DNA from: Schistocerca nitens
Taxonomy: Eukaryota > Arthropoda > Insecta > Orthoptera > Acrididae
DNA: 64,000 nt
Direction of reading: 5' to 3'
Assembly: GCF_023898315.1 (NCBI RefSeq)
Contig: NC_064614.1
Location: forward strand, 375,285,348 to 375,349,347
This document shows, piece after piece, positions 46,404 through 56,727 of the stretch. Position numbers and translations under genes: made by a program. Positions within the stretch are counted from its first letter, which is position 1. Each line of letters opens with the position of its first letter. The notes beneath the pieces were generated by a model. That model saw nothing but the letters and a program-made list of their open reading frames with translations. It did no database searches and had not been told where the DNA came from.

Positions 46404-47746
46404 TTATTCCCTAACCACAATGAGACTCCAACATTTTAATATCCTATATCTTTCTCATTTCAGATGGGGGACCTGTGAATCCTGAAGGAGCAGACAGAGC
46501 AACTCAACAAGTTTGTGGTGTGCAAATTTGATACGCCAAGTGGCCGTAGTGGATCTGCAATCAATTGTTTTAGCAAAATGGAGGATATGAAGGCGCGAGC
46601 ACAAGTGGTCTGGTGGTATGCAGAGACAAAATCGGCGAACCAAGTGCAAAGAAACTGTCGTCGAGTTTACAACAAAGCGCCCCTGTCGTACAAGACTATA
46701 AAGAATTGGTGTGACCAGTTTTTGGCTACTGGGAGTGTTGCGAAAGGGCATGGTGGTGATAAGCCTGGGATCAGCGAACATCATGTGGAACAAGTGGGGC
46801 GGTCATTCGAACGAAGTCCACAGAAGTCAATGCGACAGGAAGCACGAGAACATCGTATGAAACGTTCAACAGTGCAGAAAGTGCTTCATCAGCGATTACG
46901 TCTGACCTCATATAAAGTGCAGGTTGTGCAAGAAATCAAGCCTGATGATCGACCAAAGCGAGAAGAATTTGCATGTGCCATGTTAGATCGCATTGCCGCG
47001 GACGAGACATTTTTATCACGCGTGATGTTGACTGACGAGGCAACCTTTCACGTGTCAGGGCCTGTCAATGGTCCCAATGTGCGCATCTGGGGGTCCAAAA
47101 ATCCACATGTACCTAGGGAACACATGCACGACAGTCCGAAAGTTAATGTGTGGTGTGGTTTGATGATAAATCACATTGTTGCGCCGTTTTTCTTTCAGGA
47201 GCCGACTGTGGATGGAGCCATCTACCTGGACATGTTGGAACAATTTGCCGTGCCACAGATGACAGACCTGCAGCCAAATGTGATGATTCAACAGGCCGGT
47301 GCACCACCCCACTGGAGCCTTGATGTCCGAAAATTTTTAAACGACACATTCCCGCAACGATGGATTTGCCGTGGAGGTCCAATTCCTTGGCCGCCACGTT
47401 CGCCCGACATAATCCCCATCGATTTTTTCTTGTGTGGTTATGTGAAAGACCGGGTAAAAGCTACACCAGTAAAGGACCTGCAAGACTTGAAACAGCGCAT
47501 AAGAATTGTCATCAACTCTATCACAGAACAGATGCTCCGCAACACACGGCACGAAATCGATTCTAGACTTTATATTCTTCGCGCTACCCATGGCGCCCAT
47601 GTTCAAGTGTACTAAACCGTCCACCTGTGTATGAAAACTTGATGAGCTGCTGTATGATTTCCCTGTATTTGTTCGTCAATAAATTGTGTTTCCACACAGA
47701 TTTTATGAGTTCAAATGTTTGAGTCTCATTGTGGACACCCTTTATA
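46404..47746 (+). mobile_element. DD41D (rosa-like) Tc1/mariner transposon
   Basis: Inverted ends can be seen: ccacaatgagactccaacat (46415-46434) on the left, and on the minus strand from about 47735 ccacaatgagactcaaacat. The outermost bases have diverged, so exact limits and the TA duplication are uncertain. A single transposase gene fills most of the element. Confidence 0.8.
46578..47615 (+). CDS. DD41D transposase with mutated second catalytic Asp (345 aa)
   Basis: A full-length open frame of the rosa-like branch of Tc1/mariner. The N-terminal half holds two helix-turn-helix-like regions (VYNKAPLSYKTIKNWCDQFL and RMKRSTVQKVLHQRL). The catalytic core has VMLTDEATFHVSG (first Asp) and WPPRSPDIIPIDFFLCG (third Asp). 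Where relatives read QQDGAPPHW, this copy reads QQAGAPPHW (near 47290), so the second catalytic Asp is Ala. I count 41 residues from that position to the third Asp. I chose the Met at 46578 (MEDMKARAQ), which gives a normal length; the frame is open farther upstream without an ATG. It could still bind its terminal repeats but should not cut DNA. Confidence 0.88.
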   Translation: MEDMKARAQVVWWYAETKSANQVQRNCRRVYNKAPLSYKTIKNWCDQFLATGSVAKGHGGDKPGISEHHVEQVGRSFERSPQKSMRQEAREHRMKRSTVQKVLHQRLRLTSYKVQVVQEIKPDDRPKREEFACAMLDRIAADETFLSRVMLTDEATFHVSGPVNGPNVRIWGSKNPHVPREHMHDSPKVNVWCGLMINHIVAPFFFQEPTVDGAIYLDMLEQFAVPQMTDLQPNVMIQQAGAPPHWSLDVRKFLNDTFPQRWICRGGPIPWPPRSPDIIPIDFFLCGYVKDRVKATPVKDLQDLKQRIRIVINSITEQMLRNTRHEIDSRLYILRATHGAHVQVY

Positions 47747-47749
47747 ATA

Positions 47750-49300
47750 TTGTTGTTTTGAGGATTCTCTGCCTCATGGAAGATTACTACCCCTGCTCAA
47801 TTATACACATGGCTGCATTCATTCCTCGACAGAACATCGATCACAAGTGCTCTCACATTCACACAATATAAAAGATTCCTTGTTTTCATTTTGCATCTGT
47901 TATATGTTCAGTTTATTTCTCTAAAATGTGTCAGTCTGTTCCTTAAGTACAAAGATATTAGTGACAACACAACAAAACAACATATGATTGACATAAAACA
48001 ACTGAATCTTTACACAAAACGAAAAAGTAATACATGAGTTCATTAAAAGAAAATAAAACCTGATAAGAAAGTATAAAAAATACATATAGTCTTGTAAAAA
48101 TGTAAACAGCAAGTCACATATAAAACATATGTAAAACAAACATACATAAAACAGTTAATGAAAACAAATGCCTCCTACAGCTCCCTTCTCAACGGTCTTT
48201 AGGAAGTTCGATTTTTTATATTTACAGTTGTCACATGAGTAAACAGCACGCTACACATGTCATGTAATAAGTCAGACGTGGCAGCTATGTGGGATGAGTT
48301 TGCCAACATGGGTTACATCTTTTTCTCAGAATGTGCAGTACAGGCAGCACCCTTGGTGTGGCAGGACCTTGCCTGTAGCAGCAAGCAGTGGCGTCTCCAT
48401 TACTGACCATCTTGGATGACGTGGTGGTCGACACTGCATTGCCACTGTTGATGATGTTCATGAGATAACCCAGGCCGCATATGGACACAGGTTTGAGGTG
48501 AATTACCTCCCGCCATCGCCATCGACCATGTCTCAAGACACGTAACTACCCCCATTCAGTGCTTCCCAACGCGTCCCACTGGCGCGGGCCTCACCCTTCC
48601 ATTCAACGATAGGTCCCTTGGAACCTTGGAAGCAGCAGCGAAAGTCCTCTCATGTTGGCTGGACACCACTCCTTTGTTGACGAAGGGGCTCGACTGCACC
48701 TGCGTCCATTCAGGTAGCCCAATGACGTCCATTCAGGTAGCCCAATGACGTCATGTTGACCAGCTGCCCTGTGGTTGCTAAGTGGGTCACCTTCACCTGC
48801 TGCATCACCCCCGGCTCACAGGGGTGGCAGACGACCTTAACTGTCCTGTCTGCTTGGCGCTCTGTCTGCCCAGCTGCTACAGCTGATCTGGTGTCTGTGA
48901 CCTCTCTAACTGCCTGATACTGCATGCTACTTGCTTTCCGCAAAGCCTTGGCAGACATCCTCAACTTGAAAATGGCACCTGTATCTTTTTTGAAAGACGC
49001 CTACGACCGTTTGCATGAGCAAATATCACAACAAAATTTCTGATTAGTGGTTAACTTTAAGTTGAAACGATGAATAACTTAACTGGAATGGTAACGGAAA
49101 TAAGACGTTGCTGTGAGACAAAGAATTTTATATAACAACAACCTTTTATTTCATAAAACATGAAAATAGATACTTGATCACTCACTTTACTTAATGGTAC
49201 GGTTATACGGAATGCTGGCCCGTCATCAGTGATACCAAAAAAATAGCAGGGAATGCATAACCGTTTCCCCTCGTCCGGGGTTCACACACGGTGGCCAGAA
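47750..49300. other. No gene recognised; one 23-bp tandem duplication
   Basis: AT-rich DNA, then mixed sequence. An exact 23-bp direct duplication, beginning cgtccattcaggtagcccaa, lies at 48703-48725 and 48726-48748. No coding gene recognised. Confidence 0.5.
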
Positions 49301-49310
49301 TGGCTCAGAG

Positions 49311-51392
49311 CAGGGCTTCCCAACTTGTGGTCCGCGGACCCCTTAGGGGTCCGCCACCTCTTTCTGGGGGGGGGGGGGGGGGGCGCGGCTACCTTTCACC
49401 AAATCGTGTAAAATAATGAGTAAAATTATTGAATAAAAATGTGAAAATCAAGTTCATGACTATTTTTTTTGTGTGTGTGTGTGTGGAAAACGTGTACTTT
49501 TACTTCAGGTCGTATCCCCAAGCAGCCTTTGCGGTTCCTAAGTGAGAACGTATACACAGTTTAGTGCCGGTGAATGCGGCTTCTCTGAGCGACTGTTTCG
49601 CAACAATATGGGGGTCAGAATGAGATTTTCACTCTGCAGCGGAGTGTGCGCTGATATGAAACTTCCTGGCAGATTAAAACTGTGTGCCCGACCGAGACTC
49701 GAACTCGGGACCTTTGCCTTTCGCGGGCAAGTGCTCTACCATCTGAGTTACCGAAGCACGACTCACGCCCGGTACCCACAGCTTTACTTCTGCCAGTATC
49801 TCGTCTCCTACCTTCCAAACTTTACAGAAGCTCTTCTGCGAACCTTGCAGAACTAGCACTTCTGAAAGAAAGGATACTGCCACAGCATAGGGGATGTTTC
49901 CAGAATGAGATTTTCACTCTGCAGCGGAGTGTGCGCTGATATGAAACTTCCTGGCCGATTAAAACTGTGTGCCCGACCGAGACTCGAAATCGGGACCTTT
50001 GCCTTTCGCGGGCAAGTGCTCTACCATCTGAGCTACCGAAGCACGACTCACGCACGGTACCCACAGCTTTACTTCTTCCAGTATCTCGTCTCCTACCTTC
50101 CAAACTTTACAGAAGCTCTTCTGCGAACCTTGTAGAACTAGCACTCCTGAAAGAAAGGATACTGCGGAGACATGGCTTAGCCACAGCCTAGGGGATATTT
50201 CCGGAATGAGATTTTCATTCTGCAGCGGAGTGTGCGCTGATATGAAACTTCCTGGCAGATTATAACTGTGTGCCCGACCGAGACTCGAACTCGGGTCCTT
50301 TGCCTTTCGCGGGCAAGTGCTCTACCATCTGAGCTACCTTTCTTTCAGGAGTGCTAGTTCTGCAAGGTTCGCAGAAGAGCTTCTGTAAAGTTTGGAAGGT
50401 AGGAGACGAGATACTGGCAGAAGTAAAGCTGTGAGTACCGGGCGTGAGACGTGCTTCGGTAGCTCAGATGGTAGAGCACTTGCCCGCGAAAGGCAAAGGT
50501 CCCGAGTTCGAGTCCCGGTCGTGCACACAGTTTTAGTCTGCCAGGAAGTTTCAATATGGGGGTCGTTTGTGCGCCGGCTCACGGCGCTAAATGCGCTGAA
50601 ATGTTTTACGCATGCACGGGGCGAGCTTTGTCGACCAGTCACAGCGCTCGCTGGCACGTATGCGGCCCCAGGCGTCATTAAATGTTGAAGTTGCTTTATC
50701 AGTGCATTACCTATTTCATAAGTCGTTTTGTGACCAGTTTATTACTTTTAACATGGATCGGTGGCTGAAGACAGGATGATTGAAGAAGGGCGCAGTTTCT
50801 CCATCTCCTTCACAACATGGGAAGTTACCAGTTCAAATGAATGAGGAGGGAGGACGACCAAAGGAAGACTTTACATACATTTGAACATTTTTCTTCGGAT
50901 TTCACGATTTCACACACATACGACTGTTACGAAATATGCATGCTCCTTACACAACAGTAGCCATATAGTGGAAGTGAACAGGCCATAAGCGGCAGCTTGT
51001 CAATAGCGAACAGTTTGGACGCGACGTTGATTGCTCTTGGAGGAAGACGGCTCCATCGTGTGAAATTTCAATTACCAAGTAATTTTAATTAGGCTATAGT
51101 GAGTTGAACAAAGGGAGTAAATCCACTAGCAAGTGTCTGGATACAGTGGGAATTCAAATTGGATCGTTAATTTCAAGTTGTTTTCATTCATCTCTAAACC
51201 AAAGACTATTGATACTTCGGGGGGAGGGAGGGGGGAGGGTCATTGGGAACATGGAACTTGCATTAAGAAGCTTTCAGTTCCCATGGGTTTCACTCTGAAA
51301 TATAAAGTTACTGTGCTCTTGACTGACTAGGGTCCGACATGGATTTTCGACTGAAGAAGGGGTCCGCCAGCTGAAAAGGTTGGGAAGCCCTG
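49311..51392. mobile_element. hAT-type DNA transposon (non-autonomous) with 8-bp TSD
   Basis: The ends are inverted: cagggcttcccaac at 49311, and the same on the minus strand from 51392, each followed within about 20 bp by a ggaccc/gggtcc block. The 8-bp duplication gctcagag (49303-49310 and 51393-51400) fits the hAT superfamily. Near 50754-50860 on + there is MDRWLKTG followed by a stop and basic residues, which resembles the start of a ZBED-like hAT transposase. No core domain remains. A G-run lies at 49366-49383. A tRNA-like composite (49617-50552) is inserted within it. Confidence 0.85.
49617..50552. mobile_element. tRNA-like composite: three tandem units plus inverted end, 12-bp TSD
   Basis: It is flanked by aatatgggggtc (49605-49616 and 50553-50564). 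Head-to-tail units begin agaatgagattttcactctg at 49617 and 49903, and a third, imperfect one (agaatg changed to ggaatg) at 50204. The third stops after its tRNA-like block, at about 50335, and the sequence turns back on itself (50336-50552), ending ccaggaagtttc exactly as in the composite at 14104. On the minus strand each unit has a D-arm/A-box (tagctcagatggtagagc) and T-arm/B-box (gagttcgagtc) pair; in the last part these are on +. Unit length is about 286-301 bp. Confidence 0.9.
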
Positions 51393-51400
51393 GCTCAGAG

Positions 51401-51886
51401 AGCCTGCACAGTGGCTATTTGCCAACCTAACGGGGCTTGCTAACACGCAGAGAACTTATGTATCTCTGGTCCAGTGCAGTCGCACTCTACTTGATACAAT
51501 GGTTGGTTAAACGACATATCCACATTCAGAGAACCCACAGCAACCAGCCCACACATACTTCAGCAGACAACCCGCATTCACATTTGCAGACTATACTAAG
51601 AGTGATAATATAACATAATTCCGGATTAAAATTCCCTCAGTGTCGGAGGGGCACCCAGGTGTGTTTTGAGCATGTGACTCTTGTAACAAGGCATGTACGG
51701 CTCACATGGAGCCGTTACAATACGTCGCCATCAACTCAGTTCCCATATTCTGCACAATGCTTACATGGAGACTTAGTGCCATGTTCTTACAAATACATTT
51801 ACAGCATAAATACAGTAAATTATAATGAAATTGTAAAGTGTTGTTTTACATGATTACTCGAAGAATAAAAAAGAAGTGGTTTACAG
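51401..51886. other. No gene recognised
   Basis: Short stretch between the hAT element and gypsy B with no recognised motif. Confidence 0.4.
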
Positions 51887-52429
51887 TGAAACGTCCCCTT
51901 AGTAAAATTATACATGACTGTGCTTAAACTGACACACAATATTTTGTTAGCGCAACGCAATCTGACTTTCAAAATTCCCTACAAAAGAATGGCCCTGACT
52001 AACATTAAACTATACCTTTCACAAATCACTTACCTCACAAAAATCTTCGCTGCTCAAGCTACTGCAATACAGCGAGCGCCACTACTGCCAGCTAAATAAA
52101 AGATTCAAACTATGGAAGGCACTAACTACAGATAGGGATAGTTAGCAAATGAAAGATATTAATAGAGAACAAACAATGTATTTACCTTGATATCATCATA
52201 TATATAGCAGTTCATGAGAAATTACAAAACTCCGCCATCTCTCTCCCCACATCCACCACTGCTGGCGGCTCACCTCCAACTGTGCAACGCTACGCGCTGT
52301 TCACAGCCAGCTGCCTAACACTACAATGGTTGAGTATTACAACAATGCAAAGCAGCCACAGACTGCACACAGCACAGCCAGTGATTTTTTTATACAGAGG
52401 TGGCGTTACCAATAAAAAAACCTAAACAG
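51887..52429 (-). repeat. 3' LTR of gypsy element B
   Basis: 543 bp, from tgaaacgtccccttag to aaaacctaaaca. It is nearly identical to 59405-60156 without the SINE. Minus-strand catgggggct at about 52444-52453, inside the LTR, is a possible polypurine tract. Confidence 0.9.
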
Positions 52430-55400
52430 CCTACATACATAGCCCCCATGCTCCACACAAAAAAATTTTACAAATTTTTTTTGGGCACTGGCCAATACAT
52501 ATTTGTTAAAATTTTTCATAATCGTAATTACAATAACAAAGAAATCAAATGCACACACTTATTGATACAATGTTGGTCAAAAGCTAAAATTTTCTCACAG
52601 TCCATAAAGACAGTCCGGATCATTCATCACATTGCAGTGTTTTTCTCAAAGTCTGAGCAGTAAAAGAAAATGCACACGGAAGTAGTGGATTTCCATGCAG
52701 TCTTGAAGAAGTAGCGTTGTCCTTCCAATGGAAAGACAGTGCTGACTCTTGACATGCTGACAGGTATTGGGCCACAACAGAGCAAACCCACAGCGGAGTC
52801 AGTCGAAGTTTTGAAGAGTATTGGTGGGTAGGTCATCACAGAGCAGACCCACTGTAGTCCTGGTAGAGATTACGGTATTGGTGGGCCACCAGAGGTGCAG
52901 ACCCACTGCACTCCTTGTAGAAATAATGGTATTGATGGATCATCAAAGATGTAGACCCACTGTAGTCCTTGTAGAGATGGCCAGCAGCCATCTGTTGTGA
53001 CTGTGCAGGTGCACAATCACCATTGAAGAGTCTTGCGGCTAATATAGCAAGTCCATAACCACCACTTGTGCACTCACAAAGTTTTTGGAATTGTCCTTAG
53101 AACCAGCAATGCTGTTATCCAGTCCCTTGCTGAATTATTAACACACGTGCAAACACTAACAGTCCCTACTTCTCACATATTGTCCATATACTATGACCAA
53201 CAGAAATGTGTGCAGTGAAATGAATGCTTACAAGTTACTTAGTTTGATAAACTGGTGTCAATTACAATTTTATAACATGAGAATACAATTACAAAGGTAC
53301 AAAATACATCATTAAAGAACATAACAATACAGATAACATTTGTAGTAAAGGTTTTTCAACAGAATAGAAATAAACATATACATCAGTGTTACAGGAATTA
53401 TGAGATAAGTAAATACATAAAATAATGAGAATAGTTTCGAAACATTAATTTCACACATGAGCATTAAAACAAAACAGCATAAATAATGTCTAAGCATCTT
53501 TACAAAGTAAATAACATATTATCAATGCCAATTATATTTGAGGATAACAGTATTCCTCATCATAGTTCATGTAGCTGTGTATTAGAAACATTCTACAACA
53601 TAAGTCTTATCAGATAAATATATAAATACAGGAAAAACATACATACCCAAGGGTACACAAACATACAGTGGAATAATACAAGGAAAGGGCAGGGTTTCTT
53701 TTACTGCAGTATTTTGCAAACAAAACTTTCTTTACTTCTCGGAGATCTCCCTTCATTCCTCATTATTTCCAAAAAGTCCTATCTATACCTGCTTTCTCTA
53801 CTCTGTTCATATTTCTTTCAAAATAATTATTTCTTAGTGTACAATACTCATTTTTGCCAAATCTGTTTCTTATATAGTCTACCCCTCTTAAGCTAACTTA
53901 AATCTACTGAGCTCAGATGCTAAACTAAGGGACGAGGCAATGCAGCAGCACAAAACAATTAACACAAACATCAATGACAAAAAAGTGCAGATTTGCAAAG
54001 GAAGCAGCATTTTAGAAATTAGCGAAGCAATTGCAATATTACGACTAATATAAGGCAATGTGCAGCAAACAAGAAAAATAAATCTGGCTTGGCAGAGTAA
54101 CACAAATTAAAATTCAGTAGCACTATGCCTGGCAAACAGCATAACTTATACCTAAACATGACAAACTTCAAGCAGAAAAAGTATTACACTAAAAATGGCC
54201 ATGTCTAATACCTATGTCACATCTTAACACTAGAGTGATGCATCACAATTTATTCTACAAAAGAAATTAACAAGTACTAGAAAAGAAAACTATGATTGCA
54301 GTTCCTGTGAAGATATGTGTCTTTTTGTGCTCCCTCATTTTTTTTTTTGAAAAAATTATTATTTACTCGATCTGTAGACAGAAAATATTTATATTAGTAC
54401 ATCTATAAAATTTTATTTTAACCAATGCTGCAGTGCACCTAGAAACTAGATATTAAACAAAATGAGTAAATATGTACAAAGGAAGGCATGAAACATCATT
54501 CATTAGCCATAGGGCATTTCATAAGGTAGTACAGAAAATCTCTCAACTCTCGTAGAAAGACGCTTGTCATAATCAGGTGTGCAGATGTAAAAATATTTCT
54601 CGTCATTTCATTAGGCATTCCTGTAAATATCATAAATTAAGAGCTCCACAGTGTCAACATATGTTTTCAAGTTCGACTGTGTCGTTTTTGCGATGCTCTC
54701 TACAAAGGAACATCAATAGCGAGGATAATGGCCTCCCCCTTTTTTTTTCTACCTGTGCCGCTGAAAAGGGCTCGCAATAATGGCTTTTTCTCCAGGCGTC
54801 TGACACACTTGGCCGCTCAGCTGGGTGCCCACGACGCATTACGTGCAGGTGGTCACTGAACTTTCTTACCGAAATATTTATGACACCAGTTTCCGCTACA
54901 GTGACAGTCTCATATAAATATATTTCACAGGTCAAGAATTTGGGTTACAAATCTGTAGAAACAAAATCCTATAAATATAACAGCGTCCAAAAAATTTTTG
55001 CCAGCATTGTGATACATTCACGCATATACACACATTTCATAATTCTTAAAGTACGATTCTTGGTTTCCAACAACCTTTTTCACAAACCATAGTCCCTAAC
55101 TTCTATTCATTATTCATATACATATAAACACGTAATCACATTCCTTATATAGCATCAGCTTATTGATCATAAACATACCTCAGCAGCATAATACACATCG
55201 TCGTCGTAAAAATAACATCATAACACCTAAGTCAAATCTCAAAAACGTCGTAGCTTTCTGCAATAATTTCAAACCCTAAAAAATATTCTCTGCTCATTTC
55301 AATAGTGTCATCTACCTCAAACATACCTTAAAAATCATGATCTCATACCAAATACATCATTCAAAGCTCTCATAGTATCACAATGGTTCTGAAAAAATAT

Positions 55401-56534
55401 GAACAGTTCACAAAGTACAAACAACATACAATTTCGTAAGTGTGAAGTTATCCAACTGTGTAATTACGTAAACATCTGTCACTGATGTAGTAAAGAAATG
55501 TTTGTTTCTCTGTTAAATAATCAGATAGCTGTGTAATTCTGTGTTAGAGAAATATGGTACCGATGTGTAAAGTTGTGTAAGCAAATACCATATTGGCTAG
55601 GGCTCCTTGTGCTTGCCAAACACATGGTACACAAAGTAGGCGTGTACCCCCCTGATGATCAATGCAATTATAACCTCAGGTGTTACAGACTACAGCAATG
55701 GAATGAAATGTATCACAGAAAACTTTCTTTGTATGTCAAAAAATTTAAAAAAAATAAGTGGTTTAAGTACAAAATTAATCACTCAAATGCGCGTCCTGTA
55801 GCGCTAAATGTGCGTCATGCTGTAAGATAATTCTGTGGAAGTGTCGTAGTTATCGTCCTCTGTAAGCAAAGTTCTGCTGAAGTCAATGTACTTACCTCAT
55901 CATAAACGAAAGTGAAATGCTTTCGTATAGATATCTTAGTTATTACGCTTATTGCCATGATGAAGAAAGTACTGTGCTGTAACATATTGTTGTGCTACGG
56001 AAAAGGCAGTCTCATTGTAGCTATACCACAAAAGTTACTACTAAAATATGTTTTACTTTCCAGAAGAATTCAGAAAACTGTGCAGATATAAAACAGATAC
56101 ACCGCAAAAGCAACATTGTAAATTGTCACTCATTAGTAGCGTCGTGATAAAATCGTGTAGCTGTCACATAAACTAACCTCTGTGTCATCTGGTATCTCTC
56201 AGAAAGCACTTTAATTTCAGAATGTATTTTCAAATAAACCAAAATGTTGCATTAAAATCTCATTAACAGTACTGGTAAATGTTCTAAGTATGTGAGCCTT
56301 ATAGTCGTTACGTAATCGTGCAACAAACAAGCACGAATGCACACACACAATAACACTGTGTCGTCTGTTCACAATAACAATGCATTCGTAATTTCTGTTT
56401 AAATAAGTTCTCTTGGTTCTTGATTGGATATTTAACTTCAAACATTGTTGCATGTTAACAGATTCTAAGTCTGACAAGCATACTAGTAATGTAAAGTGAA
56501 AAGTTTTATAGCAAAGACTAAGTTAAAAAACAGA
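52430..56534. other. Long non-coding 3' region of gypsy element B
   Basis: 4.1 kb of AT-rich DNA between the integrase remnant and the 3' LTR. It has no convincing frame on the element strand, and I see no env-like gene with signal peptide or transmembrane anchor. It includes the 54-bp tandem array (52770-52985). It matches element A in having a very long non-coding 3' region, although I see no obvious sequence similarity between the two. Confidence 0.6.
52770..52985. repeat. 54-bp tandem repeat array
   Basis: The word gcagacccact or gtagacccact recurs at 52843, 52897 and 52951, exactly 54 bases apart, with a diverged copy at 52782 (gcaaacccac). Each unit also has ccttgtagag and tggtattg. 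About four imperfect units. Confidence 0.82.
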
Positions 56535-56640
56535 TTATCTTTCAATAAATGGTTTTACATTTGAAATGTGGTACAATCTTTTACTCTTCAAAGTACTCAG
56601 AGTTTCAACTTTAACGCAATTATCATGCAGTATACGTCGG
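56535..56640 (-). pseudogene. Integrase C-terminal remnant of gypsy B
   Basis: On the minus strand RRILHDNCVKVETLSTLKSK continues as RLYHISNVKPFIER and a stop at 56535. It aligns with the end of element A's integrase (VVHVETLRTRKSKGNHHISN...KPFIE, stop at 20662). It lies within 100 bp of the gag stop, so one deletion removed everything between gag and this point. Confidence 0.85.
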
Positions 56641-56727
56641 TAAAGAACACTGGAATTTTTCTCAAGGTTAGCGTCTGTGTTATTTTTCTCGGAGCCAGCG
56701 GGCGCACGCGGCTGCCTGCTGTGCGAG

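Noticed and set aside
51882-51890. Target duplication acag for gypsy element B
   Set aside because: acag occurs at both outer edges only if the LTR is taken to end before its TG..CA terminus, and the same bases also follow the inner LTR. The match is probably part of the LTR.
52430-56534. env gene in the gypsy 3' region
   Set aside because: No frame on the element strand is long enough or shows a signal peptide, glycosylation-rich ectodomain and membrane anchor. The same holds for 17513-20661.
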